Shown: one piece after another, positions 41,750 through 49,294 of the stretch
Position numbering within the stretch: position 1 is the first letter of the stretch
Layout: every line of letters begins with the position of its first letter
Origin: UBA4615 sp046046245
GTDB lineage: Bacteria; Pseudomonadota; Gammaproteobacteria; Burkholderiales; Burkholderiaceae_E
NCBI GenBank assembly: GCA_046046245.1
Contig: JBJOKE010000091.1
Span: forward strand, 1-64,000
DNA length: 64,000 bases
Direction of reading: 5' to 3'
Translations under genes and position numbers: made by a program
The notes under the pieces: model-generated
Told to the model about the DNA's origin: nothing
Database searches by the model: none
What the model saw: the letters and a program-made list of their open reading frames with translations, nothing else

Positions 41750-42355
41750 TCAGGCGAGCCGCGCCACCAGCGCGAGCAGCTCGCGCATCCCGCCCACCTG
41801 CGCCTTCCCGAGCACGCCGCGGACCTGCGTGCGCACGGTGGCGATCGCGACCTCGTGCCGCTCGGCGATCTCGGCCGGGCCGTCACCGGCGACCAGCCCC
41901 TCGAGCACCCGCGTCTCCTGCGCCGACAGCCCGATCGCATGGGCGAAGGCCCAGAGCCGGCGCAGCCGTCCGATCGCGTCGTGGCCGACCCGCAGGATCA
42001 CCGGGACCGCCTCGGCGCCGGGCTGCATCAGGATCGATCGCACCGCGGGGTCGCCCGACCAGAGCATCCGGCGGCGGCCGGCGCGGACCTCGGCGAGCGC
42101 CTCGCGCCACGCGGGCTGCAACCGGATGTCCGCCGGCACGACGCGACCGCGCTCGATCCAGAGCAGGTCGGCCGCCTCGAGCAGGCGGCGGGCCACGCGG
42201 TTGGCCGCCAGCAGCCGTCCCTCCGGATCGAGGCCGAGCCAGGGCTCGTCGATGCTCTCTGCGACGGCTTCGAGCGCAGACGGGGTGAAGGCGTGCAAGA
42301 CACGCGGGGCAAGGGTGGGCACGGGCAGGTCGGGGGGGGATGACAGTCGCAGCAT
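41750..42355 (-). CDS. PAS-like/LuxR-HTH transcriptional regulator
   Basis: The 201-residue protein has an N-terminal PAS-like segment at about 25-110 (SIDEPWLGLDPEGRLLAANR, then LLEAADLLWIERGRVVP). A LuxR HTH occupies about 140-200 (GLSAQETRVLEGLVAGDGPA, then VAIATVRTQVRGVLGKAQV). There is no receiver domain. The ATG at 42355 has GGAG six bases upstream; upstream in-frame ATGs lack a site. Just upstream lies an orphan receiver gene, which could supply the missing domain in trans. Confidence 0.8.
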   Translation of the reverse strand: MLRLSSPPDLPVPTLAPRVLHAFTPSALEAVAESIDEPWLGLDPEGRLLAANRVARRLLEAADLLWIERGRVVPADIRLQPAWREALAEVRAGRRRMLWSGDPAVRSILMQPGAEAVPVILRVGHDAIGRLRRLWAFAHAIGLSAQETRVLEGLVAGDGPAEIAERHEVAIATVRTQVRGVLGKAQVGGMRELLALVARLA

Positions 42356-42521
42356 CTCGGTCTCCTGCATTCGCATCGAACGGTCCCCAGTCTTGCGGAG
42401 GCGCCGGGCGCGCACCATCCGGCGGACGGACTGTCCGGCGGACAGGTCGATCGTCGGTGGGGGCGCGGGCGCGTGCAGGGCGGGGCCGGCCGGAGCGTCG
42501 TCAGGCAAGGGGGTCTGGGGG

Positions 42522-42575
42522 CCTGTCGGGCCGGGGGGGCCTGTCGGGCCGGGGGGGCCTGTCGGGCCAGCGGGG
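42522..42575. repeat. Three 18-bp tandem repeats
   Basis: The unit CCTGTCGGGCCGGGGGGG occurs at 42522-42539 and 42540-42557 exactly, and as CCTGTCGGGCCAGCGGGG at 42558-42575. It lies in the 296-bp gap between the LuxR-type gene and the orphan receiver gene. Each unit has self-complementary GGCC blocks. The rest of the gap (42356-42521, 42576-42651) has no gene I can support. Confidence 0.8.
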
Positions 42576-42651
42576 CCCGGTCAGCGTGTCGCCCTGCGGC
42601 CAGCAGGCATTCGGCCGGGCAGCCGGCGCGTGCTCGGCGGCGCGCAGCCCG

Positions 42652-43041
42652 TCAGTGCGCGGCCGCGCGCGAGCGCACGGGCACGAGCCCGAGCACGTCG
42701 CGCAGCGCGGCGACCAGCTCCGCCGACGACGAGGCCTTGCGGACGAAGCGGCTCGCGCCGGCATCGAGCACATCGCGGACGCGGGTCGGTTCGTCGTCCT
42801 CGGAGAAGACGACCAGCGCCGCCGTCGGGAGGGCCGCACGCAGCCGCGCGATCGCGTCGATGCCACCGCGATCGGGCAGCGCGGGGTCGAGCAGGATCAG
42901 GTCGACCGGCGGGCCGCGATGCGACAGCGCATCGGCCAGGCGACCGGCCTCGGCGAAGCTCAGGCCTGCGTCGAGTTCGGACAGCAGGCAGCGCAGACCG
43001 GACCGGAACAGCGCATGGTCGTCGACCAGCAGGACGTGCAT
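42652..43041 (-). CDS. Orphan receiver-only response regulator
   Basis: The 129-residue protein is a single receiver domain: MHVLLVDDHALFRSGLRCLL with acidic residues, D52 in LILLDPALPD, Ser/Thr in LVVFSED and Lys in RFVRKASSS. It ends where a NarL-type protein would continue to an HTH. Its first 35 residues are very similar to the full regulator at 51092-51802 (MKLLLVDDHSLFRSGLRLLL), so it looks like a truncated paralogue. It has its own promoter-like signal. Possible phosphate sink or partner in a phosphorelay. Confidence 0.82.
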   Translation of the reverse strand: MHVLLVDDHALFRSGLRCLLSELDAGLSFAEAGRLADALSHRGPPVDLILLDPALPDRGGIDAIARLRAALPTAALVVFSEDDEPTRVRDVLDAGASRFVRKASSSAELVAALRDVLGLVPVRSRAAAH

Positions 43042-43060
43042 CGCGAAAGAACCCTCTCGG

Positions 43061-43077
43061 GTCCCCGGCTCGGGGAC
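43061..43077. terminator. Hairpin upstream of orphan receiver gene
   Basis: GTCCCC and GGGGAC pair around GGCTC, 112 bp downstream of the PhoD stop in the direction of transcription and 20 bp before the receiver ATG. It could attenuate read-through from the long upstream operon. Confidence 0.3.
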
Positions 43078-43091
43078 GGAATGTCGCGTCG

Positions 43092-43121
43092 ATTACACGG
43101 CTTCCGACCGGTCCGGCGCAA
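43092..43121 (-). promoter_or_regulatory. Promoter-like signal before orphan receiver gene
   Basis: On the minus strand, TTGCGC (43121-43116) and TGTAAT (43097-43092) are 18 bp apart. The predicted transcript would start near 43085, some 45 bases before the ATG at 43041. The region is visibly less GC-rich than its flanks. Confidence 0.4.
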
Positions 43122-43188
43122 TCCACCGAACGTTCTAGCCCATCCGGCCAGTGTCGGTCGATGACCGCCCGGAGGTCGGAGCCGCCGG

Positions 43189-44847
43189 TCAGGCCTGGTC
43201 GAGCGCCAGCGTCTGCTTGGCGTCGAACGCGGCGCGCGCCGCAGCCCGGCGCGCCGCCCGCGAGCCGTCGCGCGGACGGCAGTCGGGCTCCAGGTACGGC
43301 GCCTCGGCGTCGTCGTAGTCGCGGCCGTCGAACCAGTCGATCTTCATGCCCCAGCGCCCGCCGTCGCGTACCTCGCGCAGCCGAGCGAAGCCCTCCCGGA
43401 TCGGCGCGACGCAGACCCGGTGGACCGTGCAGGTCACCGCGTCGGGATCGTCGTCGGGGGCATGGCCGCGATGGCCGCCAGGCAGGCTGAACGTCTCCTC
43501 GCCCGCGAAGTCCTCGATGCGGCCGTTGGCGAACGGATACGGCGCGTGCATCGCCGAGCAGTGCACCGAGAAGACCGACAGCGGTTCGTGGCCCGTCATG
43601 CTCAGCGTCGCGCGCGCCGTCATCGAGACGTGCTCGTCACCGGAGACGACCACCACGTTGCGGATCCGCTTCACGACCAGCCACCGGAACAGGCGGTGCA
43701 TCGATGCGGGGAAGCCGTCCCAGGCGTCGGAGCGCATCGCGCTCGCCGGCGCGTCGACCCCGCTGGTCAGCCGGCGCGGCAGCAGCAGCGCCGGGCACAG
43801 GACGACCTTGGGCCGCAGCGGGTCGGCGGCCGCCATCGCCTCCAGCCAGCGCTCGAGCGCGTTCGCGCGGCGGTCGTCGAGGATCCGCGCATCGGCGACG
43901 TTCGCGAGCCGGCGGCGCTCGCGGCCGAGCCGCGTGTCGGCGAGGAAGACCGCGGTCGCGTCGCCGGCGCGCAGCACCGGGCCGCCGCCCGCGACGGTCG
44001 GCGCGGCGCGGCCGAGGTGCCGCGTCACCGCGGCGAGGCCGTGGCGGCGCACCACCTCGCGCTCGTTCAGCGAACGGTCGGGTTCCCAGTTCTCGTGGAG
44101 CTCGTGGTCGTCCGGCAGCGCTGCGAACCGGCTGCCGGCAACGGTCCGCATCGACCGGTACTCGGGCGACTCGGCGAGCCGCTCCCACGGGGCATCGAAG
44201 CGCTCGCCGAGCGCGCGCGGCTCGAACAGGCCGGCGGTCGCGTCGACGTAGACGAGATCGCCGAGCGACACCGTCAGCCGCTCGACCCCCGGCTCCGGCG
44301 GACGCGACAGGCAGCGCGCCAGCCGATGCATCGACCCGTGCGCCACCGGCGCCTCGATCAGGCCGGGCGGGTACTGGCAGCTGAACGCGAACAGCTCGAG
44401 CAGCGCGCCGGGACGCCACCGCGCGATCGGCCGGGCGCGGACCAGCGGCGGCGTCCAGCCCTCGACCGCACCGCGGATCGCCGCGGCGACCGTCTCGCGC
44501 GGGTCGACGCCCGCGGGCAGGCCGCCGTCGGCGTCGCGGGCCCGGAGCTCGAAGACGGCGTAGCACGCATCGCCCGGATCGAGCGCGCCGCGCGGCACGG
44601 TCCAGCCGTGCTCGCGTCCGGCGTGGCGCTGCGCGAGCACGACGTCGCGCAGCCGTCCGGCGGGCTCGCCGCGACGCAGCGCGTCGACGTCGGCGTCGGT
44701 CCAGGGCCCGGCGAGCACCACCGCGTCCGGCAGCCCCGCGCCCGGCCGGGGCTCGACGCGCAGCGTCACCCAGGGTCCGTCGTCGTGCTCGATCTCGGCG
44801 ACCTGCGGCGAGGCGGCCCAGGCGAGCGCCGTCGGCTCAGGGCGCAT
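43189..44847 (-). CDS. PhoD-like alkaline phosphatase/phosphodiesterase
   Basis: The 552-residue protein has PhoD-like metallophosphatase motifs: SLGDLVYVDATAG (GDxxY), ALPDDHELHENW (the (W)DDHE block) and VVVVSGDEHVSMTAR (GDxH-like). There is no signal peptide, unlike secreted PhoD, so it may act inside the cell. The ATG at 44847 has GGGAGG five bases upstream and overlaps the end of the GMC-hydrolase gene by 11 bp. It is probably co-translated and may remove phosphate from the same substrate family. Confidence 0.83.
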   Translation of the reverse strand: MRPEPTALAWAASPQVAEIEHDDGPWVTLRVEPRPGAGLPDAVVLAGPWTDADVDALRRGEPAGRLRDVVLAQRHAGREHGWTVPRGALDPGDACYAVFELRARDADGGLPAGVDPRETVAAAIRGAVEGWTPPLVRARPIARWRPGALLELFAFSCQYPPGLIEAPVAHGSMHRLARCLSRPPEPGVERLTVSLGDLVYVDATAGLFEPRALGERFDAPWERLAESPEYRSMRTVAGSRFAALPDDHELHENWEPDRSLNEREVVRRHGLAAVTRHLGRAAPTVAGGGPVLRAGDATAVFLADTRLGRERRRLANVADARILDDRRANALERWLEAMAAADPLRPKVVLCPALLLPRRLTSGVDAPASAMRSDAWDGFPASMHRLFRWLVVKRIRNVVVVSGDEHVSMTARATLSMTGHEPLSVFSVHCSAMHAPYPFANGRIEDFAGEETFSLPGGHRGHAPDDDPDAVTCTVHRVCVAPIREGFARLREVRDGGRWGMKIDWFDGRDYDDAEAPYLEPDCRPRDGSRAARRAAARAAFDAKQTLALDQA

Positions 44848-47800
44848 CGGCACCTCCCGCGTCGACGGCGGCCGCGGGCCGTCCGGCGGGCGGTTCAGGG
44901 TCGAGGGGATCGAGGAAGGGCGCGACGTGCGCCTCGAGGAAACGCAGCGCGTGGCGGCCGATCAGCACGTCCTGGTGGCCGAAGCCGGGCAGCACCTCGG
45001 CGTGGTACAGCGGCCCGTCGCCGGCGCCGACCGGCGTGCGCAGGTGGCGGAACGCATGGTTCGCGACGGTCGCGGTCGACGCGTCGAGCAGGCCGTTGCG
45101 CTCGCCGACGAGGTGCCGGGTGGGGAAGGTCCAGCGCTGCCGGAGGAAGACCGGGTCGGTGCGGATGCCGCTTCGCGGCGAACTCGGGCCGACCGCGGTC
45201 GCGGCGCGCTGGTCGAGCGCGAAACGGATCGTCTGCGCGACCGTCTCGAGGTGGATCGGGCCGAAGAAGTCGTCGATCGACTCGAGCACCGGTGCGTCGA
45301 TCGGCCCGAGCGGGAAGGTCTCGCCGAACAGCACGTCGAGGCGGTGGCGCGTGCGCACGAAGGACGTGAGCGCCGGGTCGGGGCGCCAGGGGTTCTCGCG
45401 GTCGAAGTCCGAGTCGTCGCGATAGGGCAGCGCGGCCAGCAGGCGGTCGAGCAGGTCGTCCGCCGCGGTGGGCGGCAGCGACGCGCGGAAGTCCCAGGGG
45501 CCGTCGCCGAGCAGCATCCGCTTGCGCGACATCACGTACGCGCGCAGGCGGTTGGCCGGGCTGAAGCACAGCACCGGGCCGCCCTGCGACAGCACCGCGC
45601 GCCGGATCCGGGACGGCAAGCGGTCGAGCTCGTGCCGCCACGGACCGCGGTGGTCGTCGGGCCGCAGCACGGCCATCGCGAACATCACAGCGCCCATGCA
45701 ATGGGCGACCACGTCGACCTGCGGCCGGCCGGTGGCCGCGCACACGTGCTCGACGATCGCCGGCACGTCGTTCCAGGCGACGTCCTCGAAGCGCCACGGA
45801 CGGTGGCCGGTCGCCTCGATGCCGCTGCTGGTCCGGAGATCGGCGACCCAGACCTCGCGGCCCTTCTCGGCGAAGTGCCGCGCCAGGCTCGGCTCGAGCG
45901 CCGGGTGCGCGAAGGTCGTGCCGCTCGCGCTGTAGCCGTGGAAGGTGACGATCGGCGGCGCATCCGGCGCACCGGCTGCCCCCGGCAGCCGGTAGCGCGC
46001 GAGCCGGACCCGCACCGGCCCGACGCCGGGCCCGCCCGCGGGCTCGTCGTCGCGATCGCGCAGCCCGGCGTCGACCGGCAGCCAGACGATCTCCGGCACG
46101 ATCTCCTCGTCGCGCCGCGCCCGCGGCAGCGTCCCCGGCAGCCGCTGCGGCGTGCGGGCGGCCGGCGGCTCGGGCTTGCGGAACGACCACAGGTGCACGC
46201 CCACCGCCATCCGGGCGACGGTGGCGGCGAGCGCGCCGAGGTCGGCATAGGCGTCGGGCAGCGAGGCCATGCGGACGATGCGCATCAGCGGGATCCGCCG
46301 GCGCGCGAGCCACGCGGTATCGAGCGAGAGCACCGGCGCCACCGTCGGCCCGAGGCCGGCGCCGACCGGGCGCGCGGCGACCGGGAAGTCGTCGAGGCTC
46401 GCCTGCGCGAGCTGGCGGAAGGGGTTGCCGCGCCGCGTGTAGGCGAAGCGCTTGTGGAGTCGCAGCGCGACGCCCTCGCCGAGCGCGGGGAACAGGCCGG
46501 CCGTGCCGGCCCGCGGGGCGCCGACGCACAGCGCGTACTCGAAGCGACGCGCCTCGCCGGCGCGGGTGGCGAGCTTCGCGAGGTTGCAGGCGAAGTCCCG
46601 GGCCGCGCACGCGACGTGGAACACCCAGCGCAGCGCGCGACGGATGCGACCGGGCGCGGTGAGGCGGCCCTCGGCCGCGACCGGCCGCAGCACCGCACGC
46701 CGCAGGCGCTCGCCGGTACCGCCCCCGCCCTGAAGGATGTCCCGCAGGCCGCGATTGGGGAACCACGCGGCCAGCGCGCGCACCGCCCGCAGCAGCGGCC
46801 CGGCGTCCTCGCGGACCAGCACGCGCAGCGAGCCCGCGACCGGCGCGGCGAACAGCGTCGCGCGGGCACGCACGTCGTGCTGCTCGAGGCTGCCCACCGC
46901 CGGGTCGCGCGCGGCGGCGGCGAGCGTCGCGAGGTCCAGGATCCGCAGCTCGCTCGTCGGACGGGCCTCGGCGACGGCGGGCAGCGAGGCCCCGGCCGGG
47001 CGCTCCGCGGCGACCCGCAGCCGCGTGCCGTGGCGCACCGCGAGCGCGTGCACCCGCACCGGCTCGAAGCGCAGCGTGAGCTCGATCCGGCAGTCGCGCG
47101 GGCCCTGCGCGGTCTGCAGCGTCGCCTCGCCGACGAGCCGCTCGACCACCTCGACCTCGGTCGGCTCGGCCGGCCGGGCGACCGTCGCCAGACCGTCGGC
47201 GAACACCGGCCGCTCGGGCGGGTCGGCGGACGCCGGCACGGGCGCGTCGTCGGCACGCGTCCAGTCGGGCCAGAGCGCGTCGGTGGCCCGCAGCGCGAGC
47301 ATCGTGATCGTCAGCGCGGGGTTGATGCCGAGCGCGCAGGGCACGATCGCGCCGTCGAGAACGACCAGGCCGTCGTGCACCGCCTGCAGCCCGGCGCCGG
47401 CAGGGTCGAAGACCCGGCCGAACTCGTCGACGACGCCGTCGCGGACGCTGCGGCCCATCGCGCAGCCGCCCAGCGGATGCACCGAGAACAGCGGCCCGCG
47501 CACCTTGCCGATCATCCGCTCGACCTCGGGCGGCAGCAGCCGCCACGCCGGGTTCGGCAGCACGGTCGGCGGGGGCCCGCCGGGCGCCTTCGGCAGCTTC
47601 GCGACCAGCGCCTTCAGCCGCTCGATCTGCGCGTCGAACACAGGCTGGTCGCCGGCCGACGGCCAGTCGATCGTCGCGGTCCCCGGCTCGGCGTCCGTAC
47701 CGTCGGAAACCGCGATGCGGCCCGAGGCGCCGTCGTCGCCCATCATCGCGACCAGCGCGGTGCGCCGCACGACCGGCGCCTGCACCGCGAACGGCTCGCG

Positions 47801-49294
47801 CGCGGGCCGCCCCGCGCGGTGCGTGTCCAGGTCGATGCCGACGAGCCGCACGAAGGACAGCGAGGTGGTCACCGTCTCGCCGAACAGGCGCCCGAGCCCA
47901 CCCGGCACGCCGAGGTCCTGCACGACCATCGGCACCGCCTCGTCGCGCAGGTCGATCATCGTCGAGATCGTGGGGCCGAGGCCGCGGCGCGCCGGCGCGC
48001 GGCGCTCGTCGGCCGCGGTGCCCACCGGATCGGGGAAGCCGGCGATCGCGTGGATCGCGTCGCCGTTGGCGCCGACGCGCTCGCCGAGCCGATCGGAGAC
48101 CCCGAGGGCGGGACCCGGCCGCGATCCGCCCGCGGCCGCCCGTCCGCCGCCCGCGCCCTGCGGGGCGCCGCCGGCCGGCGTGCGCGGGCGGCGAGAGCGG
48201 GCGAGCAGCTCGGTCGAGCCGAGCGTGCCGGCCGCGACGACCACCCGCCGCGCTCGCACGAGGAACTCGCCGATCCGGCGATCGAGCATCGGTTCGGTGG
48301 GCCGCACGTGGAGCTGCCAGCGCGGTCCGTCGCAGCCGTGCGGCGGCGTCGGCTCGATCGGCTCGAGCCGCGCGACGGTGGCGCCTGCGAAGAGCTCGAC
48401 GCCGGCCGCCTGCGCCCGGGCGAGCGGACCCCGGTCGAGCGAGTCCTTCGCATCGTGGTTGCAGCCGGTCGCGCAGTCGCCGCAGCCGATGCAGGCCTTC
48501 AGCCCGCCGGCGCGCGGCGAGCCGCCCCAGGGGCCGGCGACGGTCGCCGGCACCGGACGGCAGACCGGCGCGGCCTGCGCCCGGGGCCGGCCGGCGGCGT
48601 CCGGCGGGCCGAGCGGGTCGTCCTCGACGCGCAGCCCGTTGGCCCGCGCGATCGCCTCCAGCGCCTGCCCGCGGCGCGGCCGACGGACCGCGCTCGCGCG
48701 TGCGGGCGCGTCGTCGCGCAGGCCGGGCCCGGGCGCGTCGTCGTGGCGACCGGTGCCGGGGGCGGGCAGGCCGCCGTCGCCGCGCAGCCCGAGCGCCTCG
48801 CGCGCGCGGCGGAACGCCTCGCGGCGGGTCGCCGCGTTGGCCGCGCCGCGCAGCGCGTCGGGCCACTCGGCGCGCTCGAACACCGCGTCCGACGGCGGCT
48901 CCATCACCCCGGCGTTGATCAGCGAGCCGCCGCCCAGGCCGTTGGCCACCAGCACGCCGACGTCGGGCCCGAGCCGCAGGTCGAACAGGCCGGTGACGCG
49001 CCCGCCGACCTTCCCGCCGCCCGCGCGGGCGAAGCGCAGCTCGCCGGGCAGCTCGGCGAAGCGGGTGGGGAACGAGCCCGCCAGCCGCTCGTCGCCGCGC
49101 TCGAGCACGGCGATCCGCAGGGGCCGGCCGCCGGGCCCGCGGCGGCGCGAGAAGGCCTCGGCGGCGATCGCGCCGCCGTAGCCGCTGCCGACGATCACCA
49201 GGTCCCAGACCTCGCCGTCCAGCACGCGCCGCGCGAGCGCCTCGACGCCCTTCGAGATGGCCGCCCGCGCGCGCGCCGGTCGCCCGTCGCTCAT
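44837..49294 (-). CDS. GMC oxidoreductase (cholesterol-oxidase-like) fused to alpha/beta hydrolase
   Basis: A 1485-residue two-enzyme protein. Residues about 30-675 form a GMC flavoprotein: the FAD motif IVGSGYGGAIAAE (34-46), VANGLGGGSLINAGVMEPP, a ferredoxin-like C268-x2-C271-x2-C274-x3-C278, and C-terminal SVHPLGGCAMG and GINPALTIT. Residues about 690-1100 link domains without clear family. Residues about 1113-1455 are an alpha/beta hydrolase: oxyanion-type VTFHGYSASG, the nucleophile elbow VVAHCMGA with Cys1199 instead of Ser, and His1440 in LPGFGHQD. Oxidation of a sterol-like or long-chain alcohol followed by acyl transfer or cleavage is inferred. Its ATG overlaps the histidine kinase stop. 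Confidence 0.85.
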   Translation of the reverse strand: MSDGRPARARAAISKGVEALARRVLDGEVWDLVIVGSGYGGAIAAEAFSRRRGPGGRPLRIAVLERGDERLAGSFPTRFAELPGELRFARAGGGKVGGRVTGLFDLRLGPDVGVLVANGLGGGSLINAGVMEPPSDAVFERAEWPDALRGAANAATRREAFRRAREALGLRGDGGLPAPGTGRHDDAPGPGLRDDAPARASAVRRPRRGQALEAIARANGLRVEDDPLGPPDAAGRPRAQAAPVCRPVPATVAGPWGGSPRAGGLKACIGCGDCATGCNHDAKDSLDRGPLARAQAAGVELFAGATVARLEPIEPTPPHGCDGPRWQLHVRPTEPMLDRRIGEFLVRARRVVVAAGTLGSTELLARSRRPRTPAGGAPQGAGGGRAAAGGSRPGPALGVSDRLGERVGANGDAIHAIAGFPDPVGTAADERRAPARRGLGPTISTMIDLRDEAVPMVVQDLGVPGGLGRLFGETVTTSLSFVRLVGIDLDTHRAGRPAREPFAVQAPVVRRTALVAMMGDDGASGRIAVSDGTDAEPGTATIDWPSAGDQPVFDAQIERLKALVAKLPKAPGGPPPTVLPNPAWRLLPPEVERMIGKVRGPLFSVHPLGGCAMGRSVRDGVVDEFGRVFDPAGAGLQAVHDGLVVLDGAIVPCALGINPALTITMLALRATDALWPDWTRADDAPVPASADPPERPVFADGLATVARPAEPTEVEVVERLVGEATLQTAQGPRDCRIELTLRFEPVRVHALAVRHGTRLRVAAERPAGASLPAVAEARPTSELRILDLATLAAAARDPAVGSLEQHDVRARATLFAAPVAGSLRVLVREDAGPLLRAVRALAAWFPNRGLRDILQGGGGTGERLRRAVLRPVAAEGRLTAPGRIRRALRWVFHVACAARDFACNLAKLATRAGEARRFEYALCVGAPRAGTAGLFPALGEGVALRLHKRFAYTRRGNPFRQLAQASLDDFPVAARPVGAGLGPTVAPVLSLDTAWLARRRIPLMRIVRMASLPDAYADLGALAATVARMAVGVHLWSFRKPEPPAARTPQRLPGTLPRARRDEEIVPEIVWLPVDAGLRDRDDEPAGGPGVGPVRVRLARYRLPGAAGAPDAPPIVTFHGYSASGTTFAHPALEPSLARHFAEKGREVWVADLRTSSGIEATGHRPWRFEDVAWNDVPAIVEHVCAATGRPQVDVVAHCMGAVMFAMAVLRPDDHRGPWRHELDRLPSRIRRAVLSQGGPVLCFSPANRLRAYVMSRKRMLLGDGPWDFRASLPPTAADDLLDRLLAALPYRDDSDFDRENPWRPDPALTSFVRTRHRLDVLFGETFPLGPIDAPVLESIDDFFGPIHLETVAQTIRFALDQRAATAVGPSSPRSGIRTDPVFLRQRWTFPTRHLVGERNGLLDASTATVANHAFRHLRTPVGAGDGPLYHAEVLPGFGHQDVLIGRHALRFLEAHVAPFLDPLDPEPPAGRPAAAVDAGGADAP

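Noticed and set aside
41676..43490. Collagen-like Gly-Pro-Val repeats on the plus strand
   Set aside because: They are a by-product of the 18-bp tandem repeats in an otherwise antisense, Arg-rich frame crossing three real genes.
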